A stretch of DNA of 64,000 bases. Origin: Colletotrichum lupini (lineage: Eukaryota; Ascomycota; Sordariomycetes; Glomerellales; Glomerellaceae). Where the stretch lies: assembly GCF_023278565.1 (NCBI RefSeq), contig NC_064681.1:3782001-3846000 (forward strand). The letters are read 5' to 3'. Of the stretch, positions 25,587 through 36,803 are shown in pieces. The notes beneath the pieces are model-generated. The model worked only from the letters and a program-made list of their open reading frames with translations. It had not been told where the DNA came from and ran no database searches. The position numbers and the translations under genes were made by a program. How positions within the stretch are numbered: the stretch's first letter is position 1; each line of letters begins with the position of its first letter.

Positions 25587-27742
25587 CGCTTCGTAATAAT
25601 AATTAGAGGTTTTACTTATGAGTACGATATTAATTACCGAATAGTACTAGTGTTCCCTAATTCCGACTTTTTTATAATAATCGTAAAACATTATTAGGGT
25701 TTTTTATAAGACCTTATACTTCCCCCTAGAGTATAATTTCTCTTTTAAGAAGATCTTTTTAAGGTCTATAAATTGCCTCGTATTCGCCGCTAGATTTTTA
25801 GTATCTATATACGAACCCTGCGTCGCTACGTACTATTAGTAACTTTAAGTTATCTACCTCCTTTCTTATTAGCTAATCGGTATTAAATTTCGTATTAGTA
25901 ATAATAACGAGTTATAGATCAAAATAGGCAGAATTATTAATTATTATACTTTTAGTACTATATTTTACCCCGGTATATCCTTTTATAACAATAGATTTCC
26001 GTTAGTAATTATAAGGAAGAAATCTAGGTCGTTTACCCTTTTTTTAAATTCGTTAAAGCGATTATACGCTCTATCGACCTATACCTAGTTTTATAATACG
26101 AATTCCTTTTTTATAATTATCGCTATTAATATTTTATATAGCTCTTATGATTATAATTACGCTAGTAATACCCCTCGCCCGTAAAGGAATTTATTAATTA
26201 CTTTCGTAATTCCTAAGCTTGCGCTTACGAACTATTCGTCTAGCTAGTAGCTAAGGTCGTTTACGATCTTATAGAATAGGGGTTGCCCCTATAGCCCCTT
26301 TTTCTTATAAACCTTAGTTAAATAAATTAATATTATATTTATTTACTCGCTATTAGGCTAATCCGCGATTTTATATATCCACGTCCCCTAATAGTCCGGG
26401 TTAATATTTACCTACTTATAAGGGATTAGGATTCTATTTAAGATCGGGTTTCGTCCTCTTTTTCTTTACCCTAACTTACTAAGGGTCGTACTCTAGCTTA
26501 TACTTATATTAATAGTCGCTAGCGTATTTAATTTTAATAAAGATATATTTAATCCGCGCGCTAGTCGTAATAAATCCGTGCTTTTACTACTTAACGAATT
26601 TATTAAGGTCTAGGAGATTCCCGCTTCCTCTCGCTATCTCGCTACTACTCTCGTTTTTACTATTTCTAGCGATTATTACTACCCTTCTAAATCGCTAGCT
26701 ATCGTACTTACTAAGATCCTCCTTTTTATCTAATAAAAAAGGGTAGGTTTTAGTAGTTCTTTTTAATAATAATAGTAGTAGACGTTTATATTACTATAAG
26801 AAGATATAATAATTAGTCTTAGGATCTTTACTAATTACCGATTTCCGCTATCCTATATACTTCTAGCTTCCTAAGCCTCGTACTCTCTATAATTTCTAAA
26901 TAGCTTCCTTAGTTAATTTCTTAAAATTAGTAATCTCGCGCCGGGAGCTAATATAAAAAAAAAGCCCTTTAGCGGCCCTCTAAAAAATTCTTTTTTTTTC
27001 CCCTTAGATCCTCGTCTTTTTAGCCTTTTCTTAGGCTAATAGTAACTCTAATAAAAAGTCGCAGGACTACTTTAAAATAGCCGCCTTCTTCCTAAGTTAA
27101 TCTCCGAGATCCGTAATACTCTTAGCTTAATACTATTAAGACCTCTAAATCCCCTCCTCCCTTATTAGACCGTCCCCTATATTATATTCCTAAGTAATAC
27201 CCGGGGGGTAGTTAAGGGAGCTACGAGGAAGTTATTTAGATCGCGGGCTTAAGGTCGTACTTATAAAGTCCTCGTAATAATAAACTTTCCTATATACTAT
27301 AGATCTCTTAGCTTAATAACTCCTATAGGGTTACCTTTATTATTAAATAAAAATGTCTACGTTTAGAAATCCCCTTTTTTAATTACGCGGTGCTCTTTTA
27401 TACCGTACTTTTACTAATTTAACTAGTTAATTTTTAATTACGGGCCGGCTATAGAAAAATCGTTTAGTAAAAAAGCTACTCAGGGCGACGGTAAAAGGCT
27501 AGTTACTTAAGCAGTTCCGTTAATTAACGTAATTTAACGTAGTAAACGTCGACCTCTCGTAAGTAATAAAGGGCTACGATTACTTAATTCCGTATAGTAT
27601 TTAAGAATCGCCCCCTTTTTTATTTATTTTTATAAAGTTAATTAGTATAAATCTCCTATCCTATGTAGTATTAAGAGGTCGTCTCTTTTATATAATAAGA
27701 TACCTTACCGATCTATAATAATAGAATTTAATTACTAATTAG

Positions 27743-27947
27743 TATTAGTATCCTTATTATAAGGTAGTTAGTTCGAACCGTAGTTAATAAAGAGATTAAT
27801 TAAACTATATAAATATCTACGTAGTAAGTATAAAAAGGAGGTTCTAACCGTAGGTTAGGCTGGCTATAATAATCGTAAATAGGGCCCCCAATTGGCCCCT
27901 GCGCAGTCGGCTATATGCCGCGGTCGAATTGGACTTCCAATCCGACA
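27743..27947 (-). repeat. Right LTR of the copia element
   Basis: 205 bp, same length as the left LTR, starting TATTAG (TG mutated to TA) and ending TCCGACA. Its outer half is less mutated than the same half of the left copy (for example GCGCAG against ATATAG). Confidence 0.95.
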
Positions 27948-27952
27948 GACTG
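27948..27952. repeat. Target site duplication GACTG, right copy
   Basis: Perfect repeat of the five bases left of the element. The next base, 27953, resumes the gene A reading frame. Confidence 0.95.
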
Positions 27953-29670
27953 GCTTACAACAGAGACCGCTTGTCATGTGTAGCCTTGGGTAACCACGTT
28001 TTTGATCTGACGTGTGATCTGACAAGTAAGTTTATTCTTGGCTTGGAATTCTCGAGACTTGCTCATAGGCTCGTACGCTGATCTTTTAGACTTCCAACTG
28101 GCAGAACACATGCAACCTTTACTGGTGATTATTAAGCAAAAACGACAGGAAAATCCTCTCCTCAGGGCAGTCAGTTTAGGATATAATCCTGATGTTATCG
28201 TCAACTTCCTTCGGCCTTATCAGATTGGGATCAGGACGCGAGAGCTTGACAGGTACAGCGTTTACCGATTACGCCATTTCACATTGAACGAAGTCAAGTG
28301 GCACGTTTACCCAGAGACAGGGATCTACACCATCTTCAAAGGGCATTCGGTAATAGATCTTACAGGTAAGTTCGGTACAGGTTCAAAGACTCAGGTCGAG
28401 TACTCAATGCTGATCAAACAGACTTCATGAAATTTCATCCTGGTGGTATGGAGATTCTGCAGAGCGTCGCCGGGAAAGACTGTACACGTGAATTCAAGCA
28501 GTACCATCGAGTCCCGACGGGTTTCCTTGGTGTCACTACACATGTCTATTTCGAAAGGCTGCAAGTTGGTAAGATCGTCTCTGAGCAAAGCCCAGGCGTT
28601 ATATCTCCGGATCAAATTGTAATTCGAAATCAAGTCTTCAGCCGAAAGGGTAAGCATAGAAAACGTTTCCGGACTAAAGATGAAGTTCCTACTGACAGTA
28701 GTCGCTTAGCGGATCTTTCAAGGCTGTCAGGTACCGCCTTAAACGGGTTAAGGAGTCTCCTGGCATCCGAAGAACTTGAAGAATACTGGGGAAAGAATGT
28801 GACGGCCCAGATGGACACAGCAAGCCCGCCAAAAATACTTTGCAGACTGTTTGATACAAAATGGCTTGTTGTCGCCAAGGTTGTCGCGCCAATAGACACA
28901 CTGCCTTTCATGGACGATCAAATGTTGGCGCGCATGGACGGCAAAGTTGAGCCCTGGGGCTTCCGTGAATCCTACGTTTCTGACAGCAAGTACATATACA
29001 ACTTGACTTGTGAGTATTTCCGTCGGCACTAATTGTCTGCGCGTGTGACTAAACTCCACCAGCATACCTCAGATACGGAAAACCTGACGGGTACAATGAG
29101 CTTTTGAAACCTCGTGCCGGAACAACGCTCTCCAACTCACCACAAGACCAAGAACTGAAGCGAAGGCTGTGGTCAGACTTCCAATATCGAATTATAGCAC
29201 AGCATGGTCCGAATCAAGATGCTGATTTCGATTGGAAAAGGTCCTTCAGGCCGATCTCCGAAGATGTGCCTGACTTGGAAGGTGATGAAACTTCGAAAGT
29301 CACACCTGCTATGTCATTTGTTCAAGCTGCTGAAAAGGGCAATGCGAATCGTGCTTCAGACCAGATTGTCCAACCAATCCAGAGCGTGGCCGGCACGAAA
29401 CGCAAGCATAATGGGCAGCTTAAGGTACAGGAAAAGAGCATCAAGGCTGCTACTACAAGCCGTTTTGCACTGCCAGAACAAGTAGCTGCAGGCGTGAAAC
29501 GGAAGAGCTCGCCGACTCCGGTACGGCCGTACAAAAAGGTAATCAAAGAATCTCGTGGCTCTGCTGGTGGTCCCTCGTCTGGGATTGAAGGCTCAAGCAG
29601 AACAAGTTCAAGGGGAACAGAGAAGCCGAGGCAAGAATGGGAGTGGAAGGACTTGTACATGTATCGGTGA

Positions 29671-30630
29671 CGATGGCAAGGACGCGTGTGGAAGATTGAG
29701 GCCGGATTGATGAGGGAACAGAACTGATTTGAATGATGACTCGGTAGAAGGTTGTTGAGTGTGTATTCGAGATTTCATGACGCATCTTTGTGTTCGAACT
29801 TAAGGTTGTCCATCTTCCAGACATTTTTGCCCGCATGAAAGCCGGACAGTCATGTCCCCCGCCTTCGCGAGAAATGTCAAAATCCGCCACATCAGAATAT
29901 GGTGCCGAACTCCAACGCCTCTTCAACGACCACCGCGTGACATGCAAATTGCTGGGATGGTCTAAGAGCACTAACAAAAAGCTGTTTCACGTTCACTATC
30001 TTACATGAGGTTGCGTACCAGACCTTGGCCCTACCAGATCCATGGTCTCAGCAGATAGTTCCTCTTCCACTCTGGGCTTTGTGCGTCTCGTAAGTCAGTT
30101 TCGGCTACCTACCATGCCCATGATCCCTTCATGACACATTTGGAATGATCGGAAGCATTTGCAATTCATTGTTCTGGAAACAGAGCAGAAATACGCAGTG
30201 CCATGTCGCTGGATCCGGAAAGGGACCAGGACCCCGGCCACGCATCCCATCGGCGGGGACACAAAGAAACAGGAAGCCCACGTTGACCCCTTGCCGAAAG
30301 ATTCATTGAACAGTTCTTTGCGCCCAAGACCAAGGTGTCATGGATCCTTGGGTTTCTGCTCATCTTTTTTCAGTTACAATGCTGAACGTAATCCAAAATT
30401 GTACCGCTCGACTGTTTTCAGCCATTTGAGGAGTGTTTGTGTTTCTCGCTCGTCTTTCCATTCCAATCCGATCTACCAAAATGCTTGATCTCTATTCTGA
30501 GTTGCAAGGCTCTCACTCAACCGCTCGACTTACTTTTCCACTACCTGCTCAAGACTCGAATCTGTCTTGAATTCAGACGCAGACTGGTCTCCGGCATCGC
30601 TCATTTTGTCAGAGACTGAACATCCCCAGA
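29671..30630. other. Intergenic between tandem genes A and B
   Basis: 0.96 kb between the gene A stop and the gene B start, presumably the gene B promoter. I see no supported gene and no obvious leftover exon from the duplication. Confidence 0.5.
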
Positions 30631-33600
30631 ATGCCTGACTCTTCAGAAAGTTGCTGGGAAAGGTATTATGGCGTTGGCGAGACACGCCCGCTGCGACAGA
30701 ATGGCCTATCATGGATGGACCCAATCTTCCCATCTCTTGACCCGCAGACACTCGAGATCATCGAACCACACTCTGACATAATTCCACAACCGTCTCCTCC
30801 CGAGCTGGACGATCTCCTCCTCTCGGAGCGACAGCAACTTTCAAGTCTCTCGGGGTTGCGAACCTGGGAAGCTGCGGTACTGGCAAAGACGGAAGCCTAT
30901 ACTGCAACGGGCGAGAGGCAAGCAATGAATAGCAACGAAATACAAGTCGACGAGTCGTCTTGGCTGCCTGTTTGGTCAAGGGACCGTTGGATGATTGACT
31001 TCATTGCGCCTCCCAGTTCGTCCACCAATTGGTCTGGATCGCGTCTCTGGAGCGCGCACGATCCGATCATCTGGGGCGTTCTTAAAAAGGCGATACAAAT
31101 TGCTGATAACATCGTGCGGAAATCCCTCGAAGGAGACTGGTAATTACACATTCCAAAAAGACTTGACATCATACTGTAGACAAGAGCAAGGTAGGGTGTG
31201 ATTCAAGACAGAGCTAACATTGCGCGTTTCATTCCAGGCTACAATCTCTGCTCATCCCGGAAAACCTTGAGAGCCATGAAACGACACTTCTGTCAGGTTC
31301 GAGTAAGGTCGGCAAAATCTGGAGAATGAAATCATCTCCCATCATTCGCAAACCTGCGAAAGAACTGATCAAGCTGCTGTCCTCGCCTTCCCTTTTAAAC
31401 AGAATATTTTGGACTTTCAACGACAAAACAACCTTGAACTCATATCAGCCGGACGGAATCATCAAGGGATTGACGGCACCATACGATTTATCGGAAGGGC
31501 CAATCACGGTCTTCGTCAACATTTCTGGGATAAAGACGCTTCTGGATGCAAACGCCACTCAATCTTCCAAGAGTGCGGCGCTGGTGTGTCTTGCAGACAC
31601 TGTGAGTCTGCGACCTCGCGAGTCTTTTACTTGCTACTTAATACTGATGCGCTCCTTTGTACAGCTAGTTCACGAACTCATGGTAACCCCACACCGATTC
31701 TGGGTGTTTTTCCTGAGGACACCTGTATGAGAATCGACTAACGCTGGGACACCCTCGTTATAGCATGTGATCGGTTTTCAGAACTTGAGCAGTGAGGTCC
31801 TGCTACAAAAATTAGGAGTCCCGCTTCACGGTTTTGAGATCGTAAGTAACCTGAATATTCTACTCGCTAGATCTGCTGATAAGAATGATTTTTGCCAGTT
31901 CGGCCCACAGGAACACCAGTGCGAGCTCGGGTGGTCATTTGAACAACATGCATTTGGAGGCACTGTGTTTGGACTTATCCCCAAACGCGATAGAAACTTG
32001 CTCAGCATAAACTATGCGCCATTGATTCTATCCATCAACAGGTTCCCTCATGTATCTGATCCTACACTTACCTATGACTTCCTTTTGGATAGCCCCACCA
32101 TCAAAACGAGTTGGCCTCTGCCATCACTTTGGCATACTTCCCTTTCTTCCGAGGCTTTCTGGACTCAAATCGTTTCCAAGTATGGTTATTCGAGCCTGAA
32201 GGCACCCAAAATGCTCGAGGTCACGAGAGAGAACGGAAATCGGGGCTTTTACCAACCTTGGGTTTGGACTATCGAAAAGTCGGCTTGGTTCAAGCAAGGC
32301 TTCGTCCCTCAAAATTTCCAGGCTGATGAGCTCAGGATGTCAGCGAGGAGTTTGCACAGCCGGCGGCTCAAGTATCAGAGAATGCGCCCGTGGTTCAAAG
32401 ACACATTCGCAATGTGGCAGATGACGCCTTACAGCCAGGTCGATCCTCGACACAGACTTTCATGTCTAACGATTCCGCTAGCTCGCAGGAACCAACGTGA
32501 CGAATTTGACACAGATTGTCTAGTTAATGTATTGATTCACCCGCTATACGTGGATTATAACCAATACGGCGTACTCGAATATGGAGTTTTTCCACGAAAC
32601 TTTCAAGCTCGCATTCATGATGAGAATAAGACGCAGTGGTTCTGGCGGGCCATAGGGTTTCTCTTGCTAGCCTCGCTACCTGCACGAGCAGAGGAAGTCG
32701 TACCGGCGAAACAGCCAAAACGACTACTATCGAACCCTTGGACTATCTCCCAAAGTCTCCCGCTCAGCCAGTCAACAAAAGACGCCATCCAGACACAGAT
32801 TAAAACAGCATGTGCGGAAAGATGGTTTTACCCGCCGTTCAAGTTAGTAAGGCGACACATGCAAGATCCCAACGACCCATATTTGGCACGCAGTGATCGC
32901 CACAGTAACATTGATCTAGCAGAGACCGCATTCAATACATACACGTCACTCTGCATAGAGCCAGCCGGTTTGCGAGACGCCTTTGAAGCCGAATGCTCAA
33001 GCTTAAGAGCCCAATTGGATGCCGACTTTGCAAACGGCTACACCTCGTGGCTTGACTTCCGTTTTCAAGTGCCTCAATACCCTGGGCAAACCTACGATGG
33101 TAGGGCACTTTCACTATTGGACTTTCATCGTTCAGGTGCAAATCCTGGGAACTCTACAGACAAGGACAGTGGAGACAGAGCTGCCGAGATATTCCACGGA
33201 GAAGACCCGGCAAAACACCCCTCCCTAGACTTGCCGGCTTTTGCGAAGGCTGGCATCGTCACTGTACCTTCAAAGCAGGGTGAGAGTCATCAACGATATC
33301 AGCTACCATACTACACAGTGGCTGAGCTGTACGATCACGCGAAAGTACTCGGAGATGAGCTGATTCTGGTCGAGAATGGGCACCACCTGGATGTTCACAA
33401 ATGTTCTGCCATCTGTCGATCGCTCGAGCTTGATGAGGACGAACTGCCTGAGTTCACGAAGCCCGCTTTCTACGGCACTCAGTTGACTGATTATGGAGTG
33501 GAATGTCTCTACGAAGCTGACATACTTTCCTTGCCCTTGGGGCGAGTGGTTCGCATCTTGCGGGAAGATGACATTGCTCAATGTGATGGAACCGGTGGGG

Positions 33601-35583
33601 ATCCGTTATGGATCCGCATACACAACAGCGTTTTTGATATTACTCGTGCGTAGGATTGCAGACACAACCCACATTGATTGACCGCTGACATCAGACAGAT
33701 TTGAAGTGTTTATCAGAGCCGGGACTACGGAGGCTCTTGGCGAGTAACCCAGGTGGAGATCCATCTCTTGAACTACTGCAAGATGGGTATTCTCTTGACG
33801 AGATCAAGAAATCTCTTGCACCGTGGCGGGTTGGCATGGTAGCCAAAACTCCAGGCGTAGTTGCCGACAAGCATTCTGTCAGAACCTTCACGCCCCGATC
33901 ACTCAGAAGACACGAGTTCAGAGAAACAGGGTTGTACGTTGCGATTGAGAACAAGGTTTACAACATCACCGGTAAGTAGAGAGATGGCTAAGGCTAAAGA
34001 ACTAAAAGGGTAATGACTGATCATATGGCAGACTATGCCGAAACACATCCAGGGGGGCTCCAGTGTTTGGTCGAAAATGGTGGACGAGACATTACAGATC
34101 TCTTCAATAAGTACCACCAAACGAATCGCAACCGAGTTCTCAAAAGCTTGCAGGAGCTGTACATTGGCAATTTGATCGAGCAGCGACAAGAATATGCAGA
34201 TGATGATGTGGAAAGTCTTGTTAATGACAGGCCTGTGCTTCCACATGAAATCAGATTCGGCAGGGAGGTCTTCTCGGTGGAAGGTGAGCTTGAATGATAT
34301 CGTCACGAAATCAGGCTTTTGAAAATATGCTGACTTCCTGATGGTGCAGCTCTCAAAGACTCAGAGGAGCATGAAAAGTTCCCCGACCTTGCAGATTCTC
34401 TTTCTCCCTACCTCGGACTCGATGCCACGGAGGCTCTGCAAGCAGAAGAGTATGATGACGGGCCCCTCATGCGCTTTGCTTGTCTCAGGGGCTACATTGT
34501 AGCAACAGTCGAGGAAATAGGCTACAGCCTTCCAGAAATCGAGCCAGAGGAACTCAGAATGTTCGATGGACATACCGACGAGGGCCGTGATATCCAATAC
34601 GACGCATTCGTGGCTTCAGATGGCTTCGCCTACGATTTAACAGGTGAGTATACTTTGTACTATTCTGTCTCTAACTCTACCTCACAAGAGTCTTACTCGT
34701 GAAAACCCAGCTGCGACGCTTTACGGATCATGCAACCCCATCTACTCCAAGTTCAAACCCTTCCTCGGAGGTATCGTAGGGGATGAGGAGTTGAGAACGT
34801 ACCTTGACACCCATTGCGAAAATCTCATATGTGCTGTTCTAGTACAGGAAAAGAACGAAGAGGATGGTAGGCGCATTGTCAACTGGGATCCTAGGAAAAA
34901 GGTTGCTCGTGAGTATAGTCTTGCGATCAGATTTGGGTGAAATGTTATTGAGCCCTTTTCTAGCCCGGTATAAGATGCCTATCTGGGCCAACCGCCCTCG
35001 AAAGGTTCCGAAACCACCGGCAGAAGACGAGATTGCTCCTCATATTGACACCATAGAAAAGGCCAAAGAAGTCGCAAGAGAGGAGCAGTCCGAGAAGAAG
35101 GAAGTATATGAGCCCACTTCGACGGCAACTTTTCTTCAAAACATGATCAATCAACTTGACGAGGTCAATCAGCCCAGCTTCGCTATGGAGCTCGAGGAGG
35201 AAGAATCTCGAATCAGCTGTAACAGAAACACTAAAGGCAAGGAATCGGAAAGTAAGGCAAGCAGTTCAAAGACGCGACAATTGAGCAGATTGGAGGCCGA
35301 TCTCAGACGTCGCAAGGACGAAAAGATCATGAGGGAGATAGCCCGAACATGGCAAGAGGTGATTGCCTCAGATGAATCAACTCTACCGGCTGCTTACCCG
35401 CCTCAGAACAGCGCCAAGGACACAGTTGGTAGTGCGCTTCAAGAGAAACAATCAGAGGCAGGAGAATGCAGTGCCCAACAAGACGCCGCTCCGCCCGGTA
35501 TGTCGAGGAGAGCACTCGAGGTTATCAAAAAGCGCAAGCCTGTGTTCGAGATCGATGAGGGCCCCCCGAGGAAGCGACGATAG
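30631..35583 (+). CDS. Gene B: HExxH protein fused to cytochrome b5-like domains
   Basis: Intact tandem paralogue of gene A, 1,450 aa, function unknown. Exons: 30631-31139, 31238-31601, 31665-31682, 31764-31841, 31899-33645, 33699-33971, 34032-34283, 34350-34643, 34711-34908, 34964-35583 (4,353 nt). An 18-nt microexon encodes LVHELM and the next exon begins with His, giving HELMH at 294-298; E332 in CELGW is a candidate third ligand, with FGG soon after. FW...KYG and MRPWF blocks follow. Three cytochrome b5-like segments come next: one with VFDIT and NPGG, a canonical one (VYNIT, HPGG 1002-1005, second His at 1025, 23 apart as in flavocytochrome b2), and a degenerate one. The tail is charged and ends GPPRKRR, NLS-like. 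Whether the HExxH part is an active peptidase is untested. Confidence 0.85.
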
Positions 35584-36106
35584 ATACTGCTTTGCATCTA
35601 CATGCCGAGCTTGCTTTAGTTTTTGACATACATTGCCGACATCTGAAGTATTCCTGGGTCTTTTTTGTTGTTGGCGCCGAAATGGAATTGGTTGTTTGCC
35701 TCATTGATCGAGTGTCGGATAACTATCTTCATTGCGTTCGGATGGTTGTGTACTTTACGACAGAGTTCCTCAAATAACCGCCAGTCTAAGAGAGCTGAAC
35801 TCTCCTCACTCAGTTTTCGTGACAATATCCACCTGTTAAACTTGAATGTTGAAAAGACAGCTCCGCATCAAATCAGCCACGGACTCGGCCGAGATCCCCT
35901 TACTCCACTCCGGCCGGGGCAAGCATCGGCCTAGTCTGAATGGTGTCAGGTGATGACAAACCATGACGTGATGGAGTAGCGCTGTCGTTCTCGTCGAAGT
36001 CCAACACCGACATGGGCATTGCAGACTTTCATGCTTGGGGATCACACATACTCTCAACAACATCGTCCCAATTGCAACAATTGTACTTATAGAACTCAGT
36101 TGCACC
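35584..36106. other. Intergenic
   Basis: 523 bp between gene B and the peroxiredoxin-like gene; no supported gene. Confidence 0.5.
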
Positions 36107-36766
36107 ATGTCTTTCATGCAGGAGCTCACGTCATGGATGTCCCCAACATCGTTGACCCTGTCCAACCCACCAAAAGCGGGCGACGCGGCCCCGAGCACCG
36201 ACCAGCTCACACTGCCCAGGGATGGTGGTAAACCCGCTGTAATCGCTTTCCTGCGGCACTGTGGATGCCCATGTTAGTCAATGACCCAAACGATGGATAG
36301 GGTTTCGTTCCGTAGGATCGTCAGTGAGACTCACATACCTCACCCACCAGTCGCCGAGAAGACCTTCATCACGCTCCGCGAAGCAGCATCGAAGCATCCC
36401 GAAATCGCCTTCATCGCCGTCTCTCACTCGTCAGAGTCGCACACACAGAAATGGCTGTCCGAGGTCGGCGGACCCGGCGATAAGAACCCGGTCCAAGTCA
36501 TCGCCAACGAAGAGCGCGACGTGTACGCCAAATGGGGACTCGGCGCATCGAGTTTCTGGCACGTACTGAGTCCCTGGGCGCTTTCGGATGTGTTCAAGCT
36601 CTCTCGTGAAGAGGGAATCGCCAATAGGCCCACTGAGAGCGGCAACAGATGGCAGACTTCCGGAGCTTGGGCTGTTGATAGGAAGGGTCAGGTTACATGG
36701 GGTGGTCCCGCCACGACTGCCTCTGAGATTCCCGATGTTGAAAAGGCCATTGAGACGCTGAAGTAA
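36107..36766 (+). CDS. AhpC/TSA-like (peroxiredoxin-like) protein
   Basis: Thioredoxin-fold protein of the fungal AhpC/TSA_2 type, 193 aa, probably cytosolic and redox-active. Exons 36107-36272 and 36351-36766 (582 nt). The likely redox site RHCGCPF is split by the intron (CP|F) and sits at the end of the first beta strand (AVIAFL). The rest keeps the family pattern: ITLREA..., FIAVSHS, VIANEERDVYAKWGLG, and near the C-terminus WQTSGAWAVD. The C-G-C arrangement differs from classical peroxiredoxins, so a peroxidase activity is an inference. It is convergent with the PLP enzyme, their stops only 37 bp apart, so the 3' UTRs probably overlap. Confidence 0.83.
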
Positions 36767-36803
36767 TGTATGTTCTAATTGGTATTGTTCATTTTTGGAA
36801 ACA

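Larger units (their letters stand above)
20913..27947 (-). mobile_element. RIP-degraded Ty1/copia LTR retrotransposon, 7,035 bp
   Basis: Complete element bounded by 205-bp LTRs and GACTG target duplications, inserted in an exon of gene A. Translating the minus strand past its stops shows the copia order: gag remnant, then integrase (KLYRRFGHP and a core with IDIY.GPLDGI), then reverse transcriptase (KVLKLLY, TYDPCLL-like IYDPCLL, TDDILGLSD), then RNase H (KLFTNNNDLTSQLGYIIIL). Integrase before RT places it in Ty1/copia rather than Ty3. The interior is extremely AT- and TA-rich, with many former Gln codons turned into TAA/TAG, the C-to-T pattern of RIP. No intact ORF remains, so it is immobile. 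The primer-binding site could not be recognised. Confidence 0.97.
18054..29670 (+). pseudogene. Gene A: HExxH / cytochrome b5-like protein, split by a copia element
   Basis: Tandem paralogue of gene B, interrupted in its fifth exon. Exons: 18054-18592, 18699-19059, 19129-19146, 19204-19278, 19338-20912 continuing at 27953-28025, 28090-28365, 28422-28649, 28710-29009, 29063-29670. Without the element and one target duplication these total 4,053 nt (about 1,350 aa) with no stop. An 18-nt microexon encodes ILHELM and the next exon opens with His, giving HELMH at 303-307; E340 in AEAGISWE is a candidate third ligand. FW...KYG follows. The 3' part encodes three cytochrome b5-like segments; the middle one has HPGG (about 978-981) and a second His 23 residues on. 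The tail has basic clusters (KRKH, VKRKSS). As it stands, translation stops two codons past the junction (LC then stop), leaving about 857 aa without the b5-like part. Function unknown. Confidence 0.82.

Noticed and set aside
20913..27947. The AT-rich block as a centromere-like or isochore region
   Set aside because: It has matching 205-bp LTRs, a perfect target duplication and copia pol remnants, so a RIP-mutated retrotransposon explains it fully.
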